Positions 1 to 9,602 are shown, counted from the stretch's first letter. The stretch: DNA of 64,000 bases from Tepidibacter hydrothermalis (GCF_029542625.1 NZ_CP120733.1:3534001-3598000), one strand, 5' to 3'. The notes: a model not told the origin generated them from the letters alone. Numbers and translations are program-made.

Positions 1-172
1 ACTTAAAATTTCTCTTGACATTTAAGTAAACCCCCTCTAATTAATGTTAATTATTTGGTATTTCATTTAAAGTTGTGATTTGTCGAATTTGGGAAAATGT
101 TTTCCCACTTCTTGAATAAATTATAACATACTAAAATTTAACTTGTAAACACATTAAATAGTTATTTATTTT
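1..172. other. Non-coding left edge with a palindrome
   Basis: No gene is visible. The only structure is an inverted repeat at 90-107 (arms TGGGAAAA and TTTTCCCA around TG), downstream of the minus-strand ATPase gene. It lacks a clear T-run, so it is at best a weak terminator or an operator-like site. The core GAAAATGTTTTC recurs at 7280-7291 in the glycerol operon leader. Confidence 0.4.
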
Positions 173-976
173 TTAACAAATATCTACTACATGTATATTT
201 ATACTGTTAACGCTTAGAAGCGTTGTATTCTCTAGTGTATCCATTATTTTTTTCTGTATATTTTCGCATTGTCTTAATATTTCGACTATTTTAAGCTTCA
301 CTTTTATATCAATTTTTATGCCTGATTTGTTGTGTTTTATCTCTATAGAGCTTATTTGACATACATCTTCAAATTTAGTCATTTCATATGTAACTATTTG
401 TCGTATAGCTTTCTGAGATATATAATACTTACCCATATAACTAAAAGTAGGTCTTATAAGAGTCTTTTCAAATTCCTTTATATCACTATTTTTGTCCTTA
501 AATAAAAGTTTAATAGGATTTGTAAAAAGACCAGAGAAATGTTTTTTAACTTCGAAAGTTGGAAGTGGTATTATATGAATTCCTTTTTCCATTCTATTTT
601 TCTTAGCTTCTTCCATCTCTTCTTTTGTAGCTATATCTTCCATATTTATTTTTTTATAAATATCAGGTAGTTCTAATCTATTTTTTATTCTATTTATCAT
701 CTTCCAAGATGTCCCTATTATTAATATACTTCCAACATTATTATCATTTATAGCCTTTATCATGTTCTTTCTATTATCTATATCTTCAAATATAGCTCTC
801 TTAACAGCCTCCATCTTGGTAGAAGCATTCTTAGCTGAAACACCAGTTACTATACAATTTTTATGTATAAGAATTCCATCATCTATTATATAATCTATAT
901 CATTTTCATGTGCTATTCTTAATGCTCTATAACTCTTTCCAGTTCCACTAGCCCCACAAAGTGCATATACCTTCAT
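173..976 (-). CDS. P-loop ATPase with C-terminal Asp23-like domain, function unknown
   Basis: A 267-residue protein opening with a Walker A loop GASGTGKS at residues 8-15 and a hydrophobic strand SILIIGTS near residues 83-90 that could act as Walker B. The last ~85 residues (ISQKAIRQIV onward) resemble the Asp23/Gls24 fold found in small clostridial envelope-stress proteins. The start ATG follows an AGAGAGGT ribosome site. No secretion signal or membrane segment is seen. It is separated from the glycerol genes by a 570-bp gap and seems monocistronic. Similar clostridial proteins are annotated only as ATP-binding proteins, and I cannot assign a substrate. Confidence 0.75.
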   Translation of the reverse strand: MKVYALCGASGTGKSYRALRIAHENDIDYIIDDGILIHKNCIVTGVSAKNASTKMEAVKRAIFEDIDNRKNMIKAINDNNVGSILIIGTSWKMINRIKNRLELPDIYKKINMEDIATKEEMEEAKKNRMEKGIHIIPLPTFEVKKHFSGLFTNPIKLLFKDKNSDIKEFEKTLIRPTFSYMGKYYISQKAIRQIVTYEMTKFEDVCQISSIEIKHNKSGIKIDIKVKLKIVEILRQCENIQKKIMDTLENTTLLSVNSINIHVVDIC

Positions 977-1068
977 AAAAATACCTCTCTTTACTTTAAA
1001 CTCTACATATATTATAACCCTATTTAGGTATATTTTGCTTATTTTATATGTATTTAATGTAGGTTATC

Positions 1069-1124
1069 AAAAAACATCTATGGAAATACCGTGAATACAA
1101 CTACATTTTCATAGAAAGTTTTTT
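1069..1124 (+). repeat. Terminator-like hairpin, copy 1 of a two-copy repeat
   Basis: A stem with arms starting AAAAAACATCTATG and ending CATAGAAAGTTTTTT, followed by T-rich sequence on the plus strand. The same hairpin, plus about 35 nt of similar sequence after it, recurs at 9170-9227. In both places it lies 90-140 nt before a copy of the 204-nt structured element. Confidence 0.6.
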
Positions 1125-1213
1125 AATATAAGTTCCTATAACATAAAATTAATCTTACCTCTATCTTAAGAAATTTTTTTATTATATCCATCTAAAATTT
1201 AAAAACTACACTT

Positions 1214-1417
1214 AAAAAATGAAGGGGTTTAAAATGTTAGAGAATGGTTTAAATGTTTTTGCTTAAAACTTGTATTATGTCGTTTGAATATACGTTAAGA
1301 AAGTTCGTTGTCTGACCAACGGGAGTTTAGAACTTTTAGGATATTCAATAAGACAGAACACTTAGTTTTAAGCAAAAAATTTAATACATTATCGGTATTT
1401 TAATCTACTTTATTTTC
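1214..1417 (+). ncRNA. Structured RNA-like element, copy A
   Basis: One long interrupted hairpin. The closing stem pairs AAAATGAAG with CTTTATTTT. An inner stem pairs GCTTAAAAC with GTTTTAAGC. Further stems are TTGAATAT/ATATTCAA and AAGTTC/GAACTT, below a loop containing TGTCTGACCA and GGGAGTTTA. It has no open reading frame. Related copies lie at 9366-9568 and 55434-55637. G-U wobbles favour the plus strand as the RNA sense. Similarity continues a little past the stem (TTAAACAC). Family unknown to me. Confidence 0.6.
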
Positions 1418-1472
1418 CGATTAAACACATAAATCTTCTTTATACAATTATTGAACTATAAACATTACAAAA

Positions 1473-1515
1473 AAATGAAAATGAAGGTTAATTTCATAAC
1501 CCTCATTTTCATTTA
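1473..1515 (-). terminator. Terminator of the glycerol-3-phosphate oxidation genes
   Basis: An inverted repeat of AATGAAAATGA-type arms ending, on the minus strand, in a T-run. It lies just past the stop codon of the DUF1667 gene. Confidence 0.75.
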
Positions 1516-1546
1516 ATCACATAATTATGGTTATTAAGTTTTATTT

Positions 1547-1912
1547 TTATGATACCTTACACATATCTCTACTAGCAACTATATTAATCCCAGTCCCTAA
1601 TACATTCTCAACAATTATATCTCCAACCATTACAGGCGCTTCAATCTCTACATCATCAAGTAGTTCCATAAGCTCGAATATAAGCTCTTTTGGTATTGAA
1701 TCACTAGTTTTTACAGGTACTAATCTTAAAGCTCCATCCTTTATTTTAACAGTACTTGTAACCATTCTCTTAGGAGCTGTCATTTCTTCTACTCCGTATT
1801 TTTCTCCTCTTTTACATGTATTTCCTGTAACTGTATAAGTTTTATCTTCATTCTTTTTTACTGTCAATCTGCAACCTACAGGACATACTATACAAGTAAT
1901 ATTTTTTTCCAT
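1547..1912 (-). CDS. DUF1667 cysteine-cluster protein
   Basis: A 121-residue protein rich in N-terminal cysteines: Cys7, Cys10 and Cys14 (CIVCPVGC) and Cys33 (TCKRG), a spacing suited to an iron-sulfur cluster. This matches the DUF1667 family, found in Firmicutes next to FAD-dependent glycerol-3-phosphate dehydrogenase-like pairs. The start at 1912 is chosen because GGAGG lies seven bases upstream; a longer frame to 1933 would begin inside the previous gene. It is the last gene of a tight three-gene unit ahead of a terminator. Its role is inferred to be electron transfer or structural, comparable to GlpC, but this is not shown. Confidence 0.8.
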   Translation of the reverse strand: MEKNITCIVCPVGCRLTVKKNEDKTYTVTGNTCKRGEKYGVEEMTAPKRMVTSTVKIKDGALRLVPVKTSDSIPKELIFELMELLDDVEIEAPVMVGDIIVENVLGTGINIVASRDMCKVS

Positions 1913-1914
1913 TA

Positions 1915-3165
1915 TTAAGCCTCCTCTACACAAACACTTATATTACCTTTTAGATTTTTAATAAGTTCTGCACTTAACTTTAAGTTTTCCATTTCTGAAG
2001 GTATCATATGAGGTCTTTTCTTTTGAAGTATTATTTCATCACCATCTCTAACAACAAGTTTTCTATTAGAGTATATATTTCTAACTCTCATAAATAAGTT
2101 AACTTCTTCTCCTAATTTAGTATCTATTTGTTGAGGTACTATATATCCTATTCCATCTCCAGCTTCAGTCTCTACAGTCTCATTATTTTCTATTTTATTT
2201 AACACATATAAAGCAGCATTTCTTCCTGCTATTCTGCTTTCTTTAGTTACAAAATCAACTAAGTCATGAACATGAACAACATTCCCACATGCAAATACTC
2301 CATCAACATTAGTTTGCATTTTATTATTTACTACAGGTCCCTTAGTTGTATTATGAAGTTCAACTCCCGTATCACTTGAAAGTTCATTTTCAGGTATAAG
2401 ACCTACTGATAATAATACTGTGTCACACTCTATTTCTCTATCCGTTCCCTCTATAGGATTTCTATTACTATCAAGTTTTGATATAGTAACTCCTGTAACC
2501 CTGTCCTTTCCATGAACATAAGTTATTCCATGCTGTAATAAAAGAGGTATATCAAAATCATCTAAACACTGAACTATATTTCTAGTAAGTCCACTTGAGT
2601 GAGGGTTAACTTCCACTACTGCCTCTACTTTGGCTCCTTCTAAAGTCATTCTTCTAGCCATTATAAGTCCTATATCTCCAGAACCGTATATAACTACTTT
2701 TTTACCTACCATGTAGCCTTCCATATTCATAAATCTTTGAGCTGCTCCTGCTGTATAAACTCCTGCTGGTCTATAACCTGCAAGGTCTATTGCACCTCTT
2801 GTTCTCTCTCTACATCCCATTGCAAGAACTATTGCAATAGCTTCTATATCTATAAGACCTTTTTCTCCAAGTGCTATTATCTTCTTATCTTCTATACTAA
2901 GTACCATAGTATTTAACATATAATCTATATCATTTTCTTCTACCATTTTTATAAATCTATTTGCATATTCAGGTCCTGTAAGTTCTTCTTTGAACTCATG
3001 AAGACCAAAACCATTATGAATACATTGATTAAGTATTCCTCCAAGTTCTCTATCTCTTTCTATTATTAATACCTTATTTGCCCCATGCTTTTTCGCTTCA
3101 ACAGCAGCTCCAAGTCCTGCTGGTCCTCCTCCAACAACAACAACATCATATTTCAATCTTCTCAC
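1915..3165 (-). CDS. FAD/NAD(P)-dependent oxidoreductase (GlpB/pyridine-disulfide type)
   Basis: About 416 residues with an N-terminal dinucleotide-binding loop GGGPAGLGA (from residue 12), a second Rossmann motif GSGDIG near residue 160, and an FAD-contacting CGNVVHVHDLVD segment near residue 300. This is the two-domain flavoprotein disulfide-reductase fold without an obvious redox CxxxxC. It overlaps the upstream gene by 20 bases and is translationally coupled. The first codon used is GTG at 3165, but AAGGGGTG lies at good spacing for a TTG at 3156, which may be the true start. With its neighbours it probably forms an anaerobic glycerol-3-phosphate-oxidising complex, inferred from context. 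Confidence 0.85.
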   Translation of the reverse strand: MRRLKYDVVVVGGGPAGLGAAVEAKKHGANKVLIIERDRELGGILNQCIHNGFGLHEFKEELTGPEYANRFIKMVEENDIDYMLNTMVLSIEDKKIIALGEKGLIDIEAIAIVLAMGCRERTRGAIDLAGYRPAGVYTAGAAQRFMNMEGYMVGKKVVIYGSGDIGLIMARRMTLEGAKVEAVVEVNPHSSGLTRNIVQCLDDFDIPLLLQHGITYVHGKDRVTGVTISKLDSNRNPIEGTDREIECDTVLLSVGLIPENELSSDTGVELHNTTKGPVVNNKMQTNVDGVFACGNVVHVHDLVDFVTKESRIAGRNAALYVLNKIENNETVETEAGDGIGYIVPQQIDTKLGEEVNLFMRVRNIYSNRKLVVRDGDEIILQKKRPHMIPSEMENLKLSAELIKNLKGNISVCVEEA

Positions 3166-4600
3166 CCCTTGATTCTTTTACTTTTCCTAGTATCATTTTA
3201 GAATTCTCATAATCTTTTAAAACATCTTCCATATCTAAATTAAGTTCTCTAGCTAATATTTCAACTACTCTAGGACCACAAAAGCCTCCTTGACATCTTC
3301 CCATTCCAGGTCTTACTCTTCTTTTTACTCCATCAACAGTTCTAGCTCCAGCTGGTCTATGAATTGCATCTATTATCTCAGCTTCTGTTGTAGTCTCACA
3401 TCTACATATTATTTTTGAATGTCTTATATCTTTTTTAATAGCTTCTTTTCTTTCTTCATTATTCATATTAGAAAATGGCTTATCTTTTTTTCTATATGGA
3501 TTAAAATCTGCTTTTGCTTCAAAATTCAATCCCTCTTCTTTTAATATATCTATTACATACTCTGCAATAGCTGGTGCTGCACTAAGTCCAGGAGACTCTA
3601 TTCCACCAACATTTATAAATCCTTTAGCCTTACTTGATGCAAATATCATAAAGTCTTTAGTATTAGGAGTTGCTCTTACCCCTGAAAAAGATGTTATGGT
3701 CTTTGACAAATCAATACTTGGTATACTTTTTTTAGCATTCTTAGTTAAAAAACTTAAACCACTCTTTGTTATTGATACATCTTCTGGATCTTTTACTTCT
3801 TCAGCAGTAGGACCTAAAAGCACATTCCCATGAACTGTAGGTGTAACCAATACTCCCTTACCTTTTTTAGTTGGACATTGGAATAATACATGATTTACAA
3901 TACTTCCCTCAGATTTATCTAAAACCCTGTATTCTCCCTTTCTACTTATAATGTAATATTCATCTCCACCTATCATCTCGTTTATCTTGTCAGCATATAA
4001 TCCAGCTGCGTTTATAACATATTTTGCTTGTATATTTCCTTTTTTAGTTTCTATATTAAAGTATTCATCTTTAGATATATTTGTAACCTCAGATTCTGTA
4101 TTTAACTTAACTCCATTAACAATAGCATTTTCCATTAAAGCAACAGTTAAATTAAATGGGCAAACAATTCCAGCACTTTTGCATCTAAGAGCTCCTATAA
4201 CTTCATCACTTATATTAGGTTCTATCTCTTTAATTTGTTCTTTATTTAATATTTCAAGGCCCTTAACCTTATTATTAATTCCTCTGTCATAAAGATCTTT
4301 TACTGTCTCCATTTCTTCTTCAGAAAATGCAACAACTAAAGATCCTATTCTCTTAAAGTGTACATCTAGTTCATTACATAAATCTTCATACATTTCATTT
4401 CCTTTAACATTTAACTTTGCCTTCAAAGTCCCATCAACAGCATCATATCCACCATGAATTATTGCACTATTAGCTTTTGTAGTTGCTTGACAAACTTCAA
4501 CTCCTTTTTCTAGTACAACTGTACTTAAGTTATACTTAGAAAGTTCTCTAGCTATACTGGCTCCTACAACACCAGCCCCTATTACAGCCACATCAAACAT
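3146..4600 (-). CDS. GlpA/GlpO-like FAD-dependent glycerol-3-phosphate dehydrogenase
   Basis: 484 residues. The N-terminal DAO domain starts with the FAD-binding loop GAGVVGASIARE (from residue 8). The C-terminus is a BFD-like [2Fe-2S] domain with CRC and CQGGFC cysteine pairs, as in anaerobic GlpA and related dehydrogenases. It should oxidise glycerol-3-phosphate to dihydroxyacetone phosphate and pass electrons through the iron-sulfur centre to the flavoprotein encoded next. It lies downstream of glpK, separated by a terminator, so it may be partly independent of the kinase. The start ATG has a clear GGAGGAA site. Generic annotation would be NAD(P)/FAD-dependent oxidoreductase. Confidence 0.85.
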   Translation of the reverse strand: MFDVAVIGAGVVGASIARELSKYNLSTVVLEKGVEVCQATTKANSAIIHGGYDAVDGTLKAKLNVKGNEMYEDLCNELDVHFKRIGSLVVAFSEEEMETVKDLYDRGINNKVKGLEILNKEQIKEIEPNISDEVIGALRCKSAGIVCPFNLTVALMENAIVNGVKLNTESEVTNISKDEYFNIETKKGNIQAKYVINAAGLYADKINEMIGGDEYYIISRKGEYRVLDKSEGSIVNHVLFQCPTKKGKGVLVTPTVHGNVLLGPTAEEVKDPEDVSITKSGLSFLTKNAKKSIPSIDLSKTITSFSGVRATPNTKDFMIFASSKAKGFINVGGIESPGLSAAPAIAEYVIDILKEEGLNFEAKADFNPYRKKDKPFSNMNNEERKEAIKKDIRHSKIICRCETTTEAEIIDAIHRPAGARTVDGVKRRVRPGMGRCQGGFCGPRVVEILARELNLDMEDVLKDYENSKMILGKVKESRGEKIEI

Positions 4601-4739
4601 ATTTATTCCTCCTCATCTTACATCTTTAATTATTAATTGAACCTATACATATATTTTTAAAGTTTTTATATTAACTTGAATATCAGAAACTTAGAATTTA
4701 TATTAATAGAATTTATTAATATAAATTGTAAATTCCCAC

Positions 4740-4780
4740 TAAAAATAGACAGAGAGATAGCCTAGATCAGGCTATCTCTC
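4740..4780 (-). terminator. Terminator after glpK
   Basis: A strong stem, GAGAGATAGCCT paired with AGGCTATCTCTC, followed on the minus strand by TGTCTATTTTT. It separates glpK from the dehydrogenase genes and may attenuate read-through. Confidence 0.75.
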
Positions 4781-4839
4781 TTCTCCTTGCCTTAAACAAT
4801 AAGTTTAAATTTATTTAATTTAATTAAAATTTACTATTT

Positions 4840-6381
<1,542 letters not shown>

Positions 6382-6511
6382 TTATTATTTTAAGATAAGT
6401 ATATGTTAAACATCAACAGTAAGACTACAAATCAATATTTTTATTTAAAATATTATAATTTCCTACTCTATAAGAAATTTCTTATCTATAGAGAATATAA
6501 TTTACTATTTA

Positions 6512-6853
6512 TTATAAGAAAGTTGATAATAAGAAGCCACCTAATGTTCCTCCTATTAGAGAGAATACAATTGTAGGTATTGATTTTCCTACATCAGCTT
6601 TGTCAACAACTACCGTTGCTGCCCATAATCCTATACCTGCTGCCCATGCCATATCTATCCATGCTCCGCCTTCCATTTGATGTATAGCTCCTACTCCATG
6701 GTTCAAAGTCCAACAAAGACCAACTATAAATGCAGCTGCCATCCATCCTCCTGCAGGACCGAAATCTTCAACTAATTTTCCCCAAACAAGTCTTATCATA
6801 AATGGAAATATAAATGCCCCAGCAAATGTTCCTATTGCTAATTTTAAAGTCAT
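6512..6853 (-). CDS. Small membrane protein, putative glycerol transporter subunit
   Basis: 113 residues, almost entirely hydrophobic, with three or four membrane segments. It contains the motif GGAWIDMAW and a WTLNHGVG segment that are echoed in the next upstream gene, so the two are paralogues forming a likely heteromeric pair. The position between GlpP and glpK, where glpF usually sits, implies a role in glycerol uptake. It resembles the Listeria Lin0368 family of putative glycerol transporter subunits, an assignment from memory and context. It is preceded by AAAGGGGGAA. Confidence 0.75.
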   Translation of the reverse strand: MTLKLAIGTFAGAFIFPFMIRLVWGKLVEDFGPAGGWMAAAFIVGLCWTLNHGVGAIHQMEGGAWIDMAWAAGIGLWAATVVVDKADVGKSIPTIVFSLIGGTLGGFLLSTFL

Positions 6854-6867
6854 TACAGTTCCCCCTT

Positions 6868-7248
6868 TTAAACAGATTCTGTTTCAGTTTCTTTTTTATT
6901 TAATACATTTTTCTGAATAAGTCCAGCTGTAATTCCACCTGTAACTCCACCTGCAATTACTATAATCAATGTAAGCATTGAAGTAGATATAGGAGCAAAA
7001 CTACCTGCCATAAAAGCATCTCTTGTTGTTCCTGCTACTGCAATTCCCAAAGCCATATCAATCCAAGCTGCTCCATCTTCGTTGTTTACAATTCCAATAT
7101 AATGATTCATATACCACATAACTCCGATTATTAAAAATCCTGCAAACCAACCACCAGCAATTCCATATGCTCCTGCGAAAGCACCCCAAACACCCATTAC
7201 AAACATACCAGCAATAGCTGTTCCTATAATAGTTCCTAAATGCTTCAA
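6868..7248 (-). CDS. Small membrane protein, partner glycerol transporter subunit
   Basis: 126 residues with several membrane segments and a polar, charged C-terminus (KKETETES). It shares with its neighbour the pattern AGGW, W-x-x-NH and GAAWIDMA, indicating an ancient duplication. It is the first gene after the GlpP-type leader. The start codon is TTG, with GGGGGTG five bases before it. The two small proteins together appear to replace an aquaporin-type GlpF. Biochemical function is inferred only from context. Confidence 0.75.
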   Translation of the reverse strand: MKHLGTIIGTAIAGMFVMGVWGAFAGAYGIAGGWFAGFLIIGVMWYMNHYIGIVNNEDGAAWIDMALGIAVAGTTRDAFMAGSFAPISTSMLTLIIVIAGGVTGGITAGLIQKNVLNKKETETESV

Positions 7249-7524
7249 AATTACACCCCCATAAGTATTATTTTGTTGTGAAAATGTTTTCCTGATGTTT
7301 ATAAAAAAAGTCTTTATCCTTTAAATTAAGGGTTTAGACTTCTTTTGAAACTATTAAGTTCGTTTACTTTTGCTGGAAACAAGAATACAAAAAAGAGACA
7401 ACTATAATATTAATGACTATTATTACAGCTCTCTCGTCTCCAGCTTTTATTTATTAAGTTGTTGTAATCTTATTATAATTCACCATTTTCTAAACGTCAA
7501 GAGTTTTTTGAAAATTCTATTAAT
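7249..7524 (-). promoter_or_regulatory. GlpP-responsive leader with attenuator terminator
   Basis: The untranslated leader of the transporter-glpK operon. On the minus strand, GCTGGAGAC near 7442 can pair with GTTTCCAGC near 7375, enclosing smaller stems. Closer to the genes, AAGTCT/AGACTT and CCTT/AAGG form a hairpin (7308-7341) followed by a run of T (7303-7307), a classic intrinsic terminator. GlpP with glycerol-3-phosphate is known to allow read-through of such leaders in B. subtilis. A cre-like sequence TGAAAATGTTTTCC (7279-7292, two mismatches) suggests additional catabolite control. Confidence 0.65.
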
Positions 7525-8097
7525 TTACTCTTCCCATATATTTGGATTCGTAGTTGATATAGAAGATGCTCCATTTTTAAGAATTGATATAACCTCTTCC
7601 TTCGTTTCAACAAGTCCTCCTGATATAACTGGAATCTTAAGCTGAGAATTTACCTTTTTTATAACCTTAGGCATTATGCCTGGCATTATTTCAACAGCTT
7701 GAGGTCTAACCTTCTTAAGACTTTCAAGCGCACTATCCAAAGACATAGAGTCCACTATAAAAAATCTTTGAACAGCTTTAATATTTTTATCTATAGCTCT
7801 TTTTATCATGTTAACTCTTGTACTTATAACTCCTTCCACATGCATAGAGGATGCTATATAGTCTATTATTATGGGATTAGATGCAAATCCTGTTATCATA
7901 TCTAGATGAACAAAAACCTTTTTGTTATTCTTATTCAAAAAATCAACTTTTTCTTTTAATGTAATCATATCTCCATATAATAAGAATATTATTTCACAGT
8001 CAGATTTCACTGCCTCATGCAAGCCCTTATCATTTTTTACCGCTGCAATTATAGGGTTGTACTCTAATAAATCTTTCAAATAGTTTCTCTCCTTCAT
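7525..8097 (-). CDS. glpP: Glycerol-3-phosphate responsive antiterminator
   Basis: Up to 190 residues of the GlpP family, a TIM-barrel RNA-binding protein that senses glycerol-3-phosphate and prevents termination in glp leaders. Family features include NPIIAAVKN near the N-terminus, VHLDMITGFAS, the VEIMPGIMPKV segment and the C-terminal ISGGLVETKEE and GASSISTTNPN phosphate-binding region. The ATG at 8097 has no ribosome site, whereas a TTG at 8079 follows AAGGAGAG, so the true start may be 8079. It lies directly upstream of the leader it should act on. Confidence 0.93.
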   Translation of the reverse strand: MKERNYLKDLLEYNPIIAAVKNDKGLHEAVKSDCEIIFLLYGDMITLKEKVDFLNKNNKKVFVHLDMITGFASNPIIIDYIASSMHVEGVISTRVNMIKRAIDKNIKAVQRFFIVDSMSLDSALESLKKVRPQAVEIMPGIMPKVIKKVNSQLKIPVISGGLVETKEEVISILKNGASSISTTNPNIWEE

Positions 8098-8271
8098 TTT
8101 TCTGTTATTTGTATATACTTATTATATTTATATACTAAATAGTATATTACAATTTCATATTATTTTTCAATATTTGTTTAAAATTTATCACTTTTTTGAA
8201 GTTTGTGATTTTTCTTTATTTTTCAAATATACATATCAACTTTAATTTTAGATTGTATTTTAATCATATAT

Positions 8272-8976
8272 ATGATATACTTTTATTTTTTTGAATATTT
8301 GAAAATTAAGTTTCCCTTGGATCGTCCTAAACCACCTTTGATGGACTCATTCCTATCTGCTAGAAGAGAATGTACAGTAGTTCAAATGGAATACAGTATG
8401 GCTGAATTAGTAAGTAATATATTTAAAGTTGATCATATGTACATAAAAATATTACTCCATGGTGGCATAAGTAAGGTATTTGGATCTGTGGTTACTACGG
8501 AAATTGTTGCAATTGGAGAAATGTAATATTTTGCATCCATACCCTGCTTTATATCAAGCTTTGTATCGAAATTTGTAGCATTAGCTTTAGGAGCTACTCA
8601 CTCTTACTACGAGATAATTCAAATATCAGATATAACCTTTATAATTATATTAAAAATAATTATAGCTTGTATATGTTTTTGTCTTTACAGCATATTATTT
8701 AATGAACTAACTTCCACATTTTAATATTTATTTAACAAAGTTTCTTAATCCAGTTTATAAAAGTACTTTTGATGCTACAAATACTCCTTTAGATTTCTTT
8801 ATAACGAGGATTAAGTTATTCCATATAAATTTTTATTCATAGCTCGTATGGTAAGTTACTTATTTTCAGGACATCACGTAATCTATACCTCTCAAAAGAT
8901 TTCAAGACCTAAATATACATGGATTAGTATTGATGAAACAGAGAGTTTATCTACTATAAAGCAAAAGTCAGTTTAA
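8272..8976 (+). pseudogene. Decayed membrane-protein gene, possibly a ClC-type anion channel
   Basis: Protein-like sequence spread over interrupted frames. Frame 1 runs from 8272, meets an in-frame TAA at 8524-8526 (after AIGEM) and continues to 8724 as hydrophobic segments (FVSKFVALALGATHSYYE). A second frame covers 8726-8840 (FLNPVYKSTFDATNTPLDFF). Frame 1 returns at 8848-8976 with SYLFSGHHVIYTSQ. The latter resembles the C-terminal end of bacterial ClC proteins, but I am unsure of the family. At least one stop and two frameshifts mean no full product. A plus-strand terminator follows. Confidence 0.5.
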
Positions 8977-9008
8977 AATAACCAAAATTATGTGCTTAAT
9001 GTCAAAAC

Positions 9009-9066
9009 AAAGGGTATCAAAATACCACTCATGTCTTAAATATTTTTAATACCCTTTATTTTTTAA
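9009..9066 (+). terminator. Terminator after the decayed gene
   Basis: AAAGGGTAT pairs with ATACCCTTT across a 31-nt loop and is followed by ATTTTTT on the plus strand. Confidence 0.65.
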
Positions 9067-9169
9067 GTGTAGATCTTAAATTTTAAATTGATTTTAAATG
9101 TATTTTTTAAATGTATTTAGCAAAGAACTTTTTACAGTGGGGTAAGTTCTATTTTATATGGATTAACCT

Positions 9170-9227
9170 AAAAAACTATCTATGAGAATACCGATGATAC
9201 AACGATATTTTCATAGACAGTTTTTTT
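9170..9227 (+). repeat. Terminator-like hairpin, copy 2
   Basis: Arms AAAAACTATCTATGAGAATA and TATTTTCATAGACAG, then a T-run on the plus strand. It matches 1069-1124 in stem, loop and the following 35 nt (ATAAAAT-ATCTT). It lies 139 nt before structured element copy B. Confidence 0.6.
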
Positions 9228-9365
9228 AATATTGATTCAAATAATATAAAATCGATCTTGACACTCCCTATAAAGAGAAACTTAATCCAGATAAAGTTTT
9301 ATAACTTTTGATTTTCAGATAAAATAAATTTTAGCTAGTTATAATCTACTATTAGCAACCATATT

Positions 9366-9568
9366 AAAAATGAGGGGTATTTAAATGTTAGCTACTTTTT
9401 TGTTAATATTTTTCTATAAAACTTAGATTGTGACTCCTGAATATACGTTAAAAAACTTATTTGTCTGACCACAGGGAGTTTAATAAGTTTTAGAATATTC
9501 AGGTGGCTCAATCTTTAGTTTTATTAAAATATTGACTAAGTAGCGGTATTTTAATACCCCTCATTTTT
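9366..9568 (+). ncRNA. Structured RNA-like element, copy B
   Basis: The clearest copy. A perfect 16-bp closing stem (AAAAATGAGGGGTATT with its complement) is followed by stems AATATTTT/AAAATATT, ATAAAACT/AGTTTTAT, AGATTG/CAATCT, CCTGAATAT/ATATTCAGG and AACTTATT/AATAAGTT. The apical loop contains TGTCTGACCA and GGGAGTTTA. Stem sequences differ from copies A and C but pairing is kept. Similarity continues outside the stem (CGCTCAAACACTATATA). It is non-coding on both strands. Confidence 0.65.
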
Positions 9569-9602
9569 CGCTCAAACACTATATAAAATATTCCTTAAAA
9601 GC

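Noticed and set aside
1214-1417. raiA-motif or T-box identity for the repeated element
   Set aside because: A T-box would show the UGGNACCGCG-type block and a downstream aminoacyl-tRNA or amino acid gene; a raiA motif would not be expected three times in 64 kb.
1527-1838. Plus-strand open frame opposite the DUF1667 gene
   Set aside because: It is a shadow of a clearly conserved minus-strand protein with cysteine motifs; it has no ribosome site and low-complexity composition.
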